From the NCBI GenBank assembly GCA_007133055.1, contig SLNM01000343.1, forward strand, positions 1 to 7,282: a DNA stretch of 7,282 nt, given 5' to 3'. The DNA comes from Lentisphaeria bacterium. GTDB lineage: Bacteria; Verrucomicrobiota; Lentisphaeria; Oligosphaerales; PUNB01. This document shows, in pieces, positions 5,962 to 7,282 of this stretch (positions are counted from its first letter, which is position 1; the number at the start of each line of letters is the position of its first letter). The notes beneath the pieces are model-generated. The model was given only the letters and a program-made list of their open reading frames with translations. It had not been told where the DNA came from and did not search any database. The position numbers and the translations under genes are program-made.

Positions 5962-6984
5962 GCTTGACAAGTCCACTTTTCTTCTCTGCTCAGCGCTTTT
6001 GATGGCGCCATGCACCATGGCCAGACTTTTGATGTTGTCCCGGCAGTCGGTTTGCGGCCGTCCTCCGTTGCGCACACAGTCGAGGAATTCGCGGATAACC
6101 CCGGCATGTCCCTGGTGGTTCAGGTGGGTGTAAATCGGACGCTGAAAACTTTCGACCGGCGAGACCAGGTTCTGTCGGGCGATCGGTCTTTCCCCGACAA
6201 TGGTCTCTCGCCCGTCCCACAGCATGGAACCCTGGTCGCCGATGGCCCGCCACTGGCACTCCCAGGAAGTGTTCATGCCTTCGGCGCACCAGCTTCCTTG
6301 ATAGCGAAAGATCACTCCCTCGGACATTTCAAAGATGGCGATGGCCGAGGCGCCATGTTCGTACCAGGAGCCAGGAGGATTCCATTCGTGGCAGTAGACT
6401 GCCAGGGGATCCTGCCCCGAGATATGGCGGGCCTGGTCAAAAGTGTGGATCGCCATGTCCAGAATCAGGACATGCCGCATGACCTCGCGAAACCCTCCGA
6501 AGTGGGCGCCAATAAAGAAATCGGCATTCAGGGTGTGCAACCGCCCCGCGCACCCGTCGGTGACGGCTTTGCGAAAGGCGACGATGTTGTCCATATATCG
6601 ACGGTTTTGAATTACCGCATAGATTTTTCCCGCCTTTTCGGCGGCGGCCACTGCCTGGCGAGCCTCCGGCATCGATACCGCCATAGGCTTTTCACCCAAG
6701 ACATGGGCGCCGCAACTGAGAGCCGCCGTTGCAACCTTGGTGTGCGCCTCCGGCAGGGTGCAGTCGAAGACCAGGTCCGGGGCAAGTCGCTTCAGCATGG
6801 CCGTCAGATCGTCGCCAATTTCCGCCCTGTCCAGTTCGAATCTGGCTTTGGTTGCGGCGGCGTTTTCTGGTTTCAGATCAACAAGTCCGACAATTTCGAC
6901 ATCGTCGAACTGCCGTATCGGCGTGAGCCATGCACCGCTAATCCCGCCGCACCCCACCAGTATCGCACGTAATTTTTTGTCCAT
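5932..6984 (-). CDS. Gfo/Idh/MocA family NAD(P)-dependent oxidoreductase
   Basis: This 350-residue cytoplasmic dehydrogenase belongs to the large family that oxidises or reduces sugars, inositols and their derivatives. The Rossmann loop is at 8-16 (ILVGCGGIS context), with an acidic strand end at VGLVDLKPE (32-40). The family's EKP motif is at 98-100 (GEKPMAVSMPEA), where the Lys is the usual catalytic residue. DMAIHTFDQARHISG (176-190) provides the conserved Asp and His180 of the substrate site. The C-terminal domain ends with EFLDCVRNGGRPQTDCRDN, typical of the family. The frame is open back to a TTG at 7065, but ATG 6984 directly precedes the Rossmann strand and has AGGA nine bases upstream. 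The substrate cannot be told from sequence. It follows the DUF4159 gene by 95 bases on the same strand and may share its transcript. Its last 30 bases overlap the end of the opposing PMI-like gene. Confidence 0.92.
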   Translation of the reverse strand: MDKKLRAILVGCGGISGAWLTPIRQFDDVEIVGLVDLKPENAAATKARFELDRAEIGDDLTAMLKRLAPDLVFDCTLPEAHTKVATAALSCGAHVLGEKPMAVSMPEARQAVAAAEKAGKIYAVIQNRRYMDNIVAFRKAVTDGCAGRLHTLNADFFIGAHFGGFREVMRHVLILDMAIHTFDQARHISGQDPLAVYCHEWNPPGSWYEHGASAIAIFEMSEGVIFRYQGSWCAEGMNTSWECQWRAIGDQGSMLWDGRETIVGERPIARQNLVSPVESFQRPIYTHLNHQGHAGVIREFLDCVRNGGRPQTDCRDNIKSLAMVHGAIKSAEQRRKVDLSSLADDLVCGS

Positions 6985-7079
6985 ACGGTTGAATCCTGAT
7001 AAACTTGTCGGTTCAAACGGTAATACAGTAGTATTGGCCAACCTTAATTCAAGGTAGCATGACAAACAACTTTCATTTT

Positions 7080-7282
7080 CTACTGAAGCAGGGAGTGGGT
7101 GAGTATGTTGACTCCGAGTTTGATTGAGTCCTCGGCGGTAAGCCCTGCGCAGTATGGTGAATCGGCCAGCTCCCAGCCGGTCGACAAACCGTGCGGCGAG
7201 TAGATCACCGCCAGTCGGCCGTTGACGTGCAGTCCGTACAGAACCGGATCGATCGACTGGTCGGTGCGCAGGCGGCGGGCGA
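7080..7282 (-). CDS. DUF4159 domain protein, C-terminal end (partial)
   Basis: Only the last 66 residues and the TAG stop are inside the window; the start lies beyond the right edge. The segment has LYGLHVNGRLAVIYSPHG, then GWE, then SPYCAGLTAEDSIKLGVNIL and a short tail. This is the usual end of DUF4159 proteins, where a 'GR..VIYS....GWE' block is followed by a 'G.T.EDA.KLGVN' helix. DUF4159 proteins are frequent in Planctomycetota and relatives and have no settled function. Recognition is by motif memory, not by search. The next gene on this strand is the Gfo/Idh/MocA oxidoreductase; I see no clear promoter or terminator in the 95-base gap, only a weak imperfect inverted repeat (CCTT/AAGG) at about 7042-7054. 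Confidence 0.65.
   Translation of the reverse strand, partial: ARRLRTDQSIDPVLYGLHVNGRLAVIYSPHGLSTGWELADSPYCAGLTAEDSIKLGVNILTHSLLQ

Noticed and set aside
6010..6972. A 320-codon open frame on the plus strand opposite the Gfo/Idh/MocA gene
   Set aside because: It mirrors the codon pattern of a well supported oxidoreductase on the other strand and shows no family motif of its own.
6985..7079. Promoter for the Gfo/Idh/MocA gene
   Set aside because: Candidate hexamers such as TTGAAT and TACTGT on the minus strand match consensus poorly at workable spacing; I could not support one.
7108..7124. A third copy of the TGAC repeat (TTGACTCCG)
   Set aside because: Only nine bases match, the next TGAT is 12 rather than 11 bases on, and the sequence is coding in the DUF4159 frame.

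Overview
The window looks like a stretch of bacterial chromosome of moderately high GC. The gene repertoire is an FtsK/RodZ-like pair plus a DUF4159 protein, a Gfo/Idh/MocA oxidoreductase, a sialidase-type remnant and an FAD-oxidoreductase remnant. It suggests a glycan-degrading member of the PVC group (Lentisphaerota, Kiritimatiellota, Planctomycetota or relatives). This is inferred from protein style; no rRNA or other marker is present to prove it.

Layout. Almost everything is on the minus strand. Reading that strand from the right edge, there is first the last 66 codons of a DUF4159 protein (7080-7282), then a Gfo/Idh/MocA oxidoreductase (5932-6984). Opposite it, on the plus strand and overlapping it tail to tail by 30 bases, lies a divergent class I mannose-6-phosphate-isomerase-like gene (4951-5961). 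Back-to-back with that gene begins a minus-strand run: ftsK (2436-4844), a RodZ-like membrane-anchored HTH protein (1492-2412), a broken sialidase-like gene (1149-1446) and a broken FAD-dependent oxidoreductase (73-1052).

How the genes relate. FtsK and the RodZ-like protein are 23 bases apart and are probably co-transcribed; both would act at the inner membrane in cell division, chromosome segregation and cell shape. The two broken genes follow in the same direction. They look like relics of a carbohydrate-catabolism segment rather than part of the division operon. Each keeps recognisable N- and C-terminal ends but has lost its middle, with the two ends in different frames.

Most notable points: (1) two neighbouring genes reduced to their ends by internal, out-of-frame deletions, one with a possible short repeat at the joint; (2) a degenerate phased repeat of TGAC units, spaced 8-11-9-8 bases, on both sides of the oxidoreductase remnant; (3) a PMI-like protein that has lost one of three metal ligands and several other signature residues, so it is probably not an ordinary isomerase; (4) a RodZ-like protein of unusual architecture. 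I see no CRISPR array, tRNA, rRNA, transposase or defence system, and no convincing new multi-gene system.
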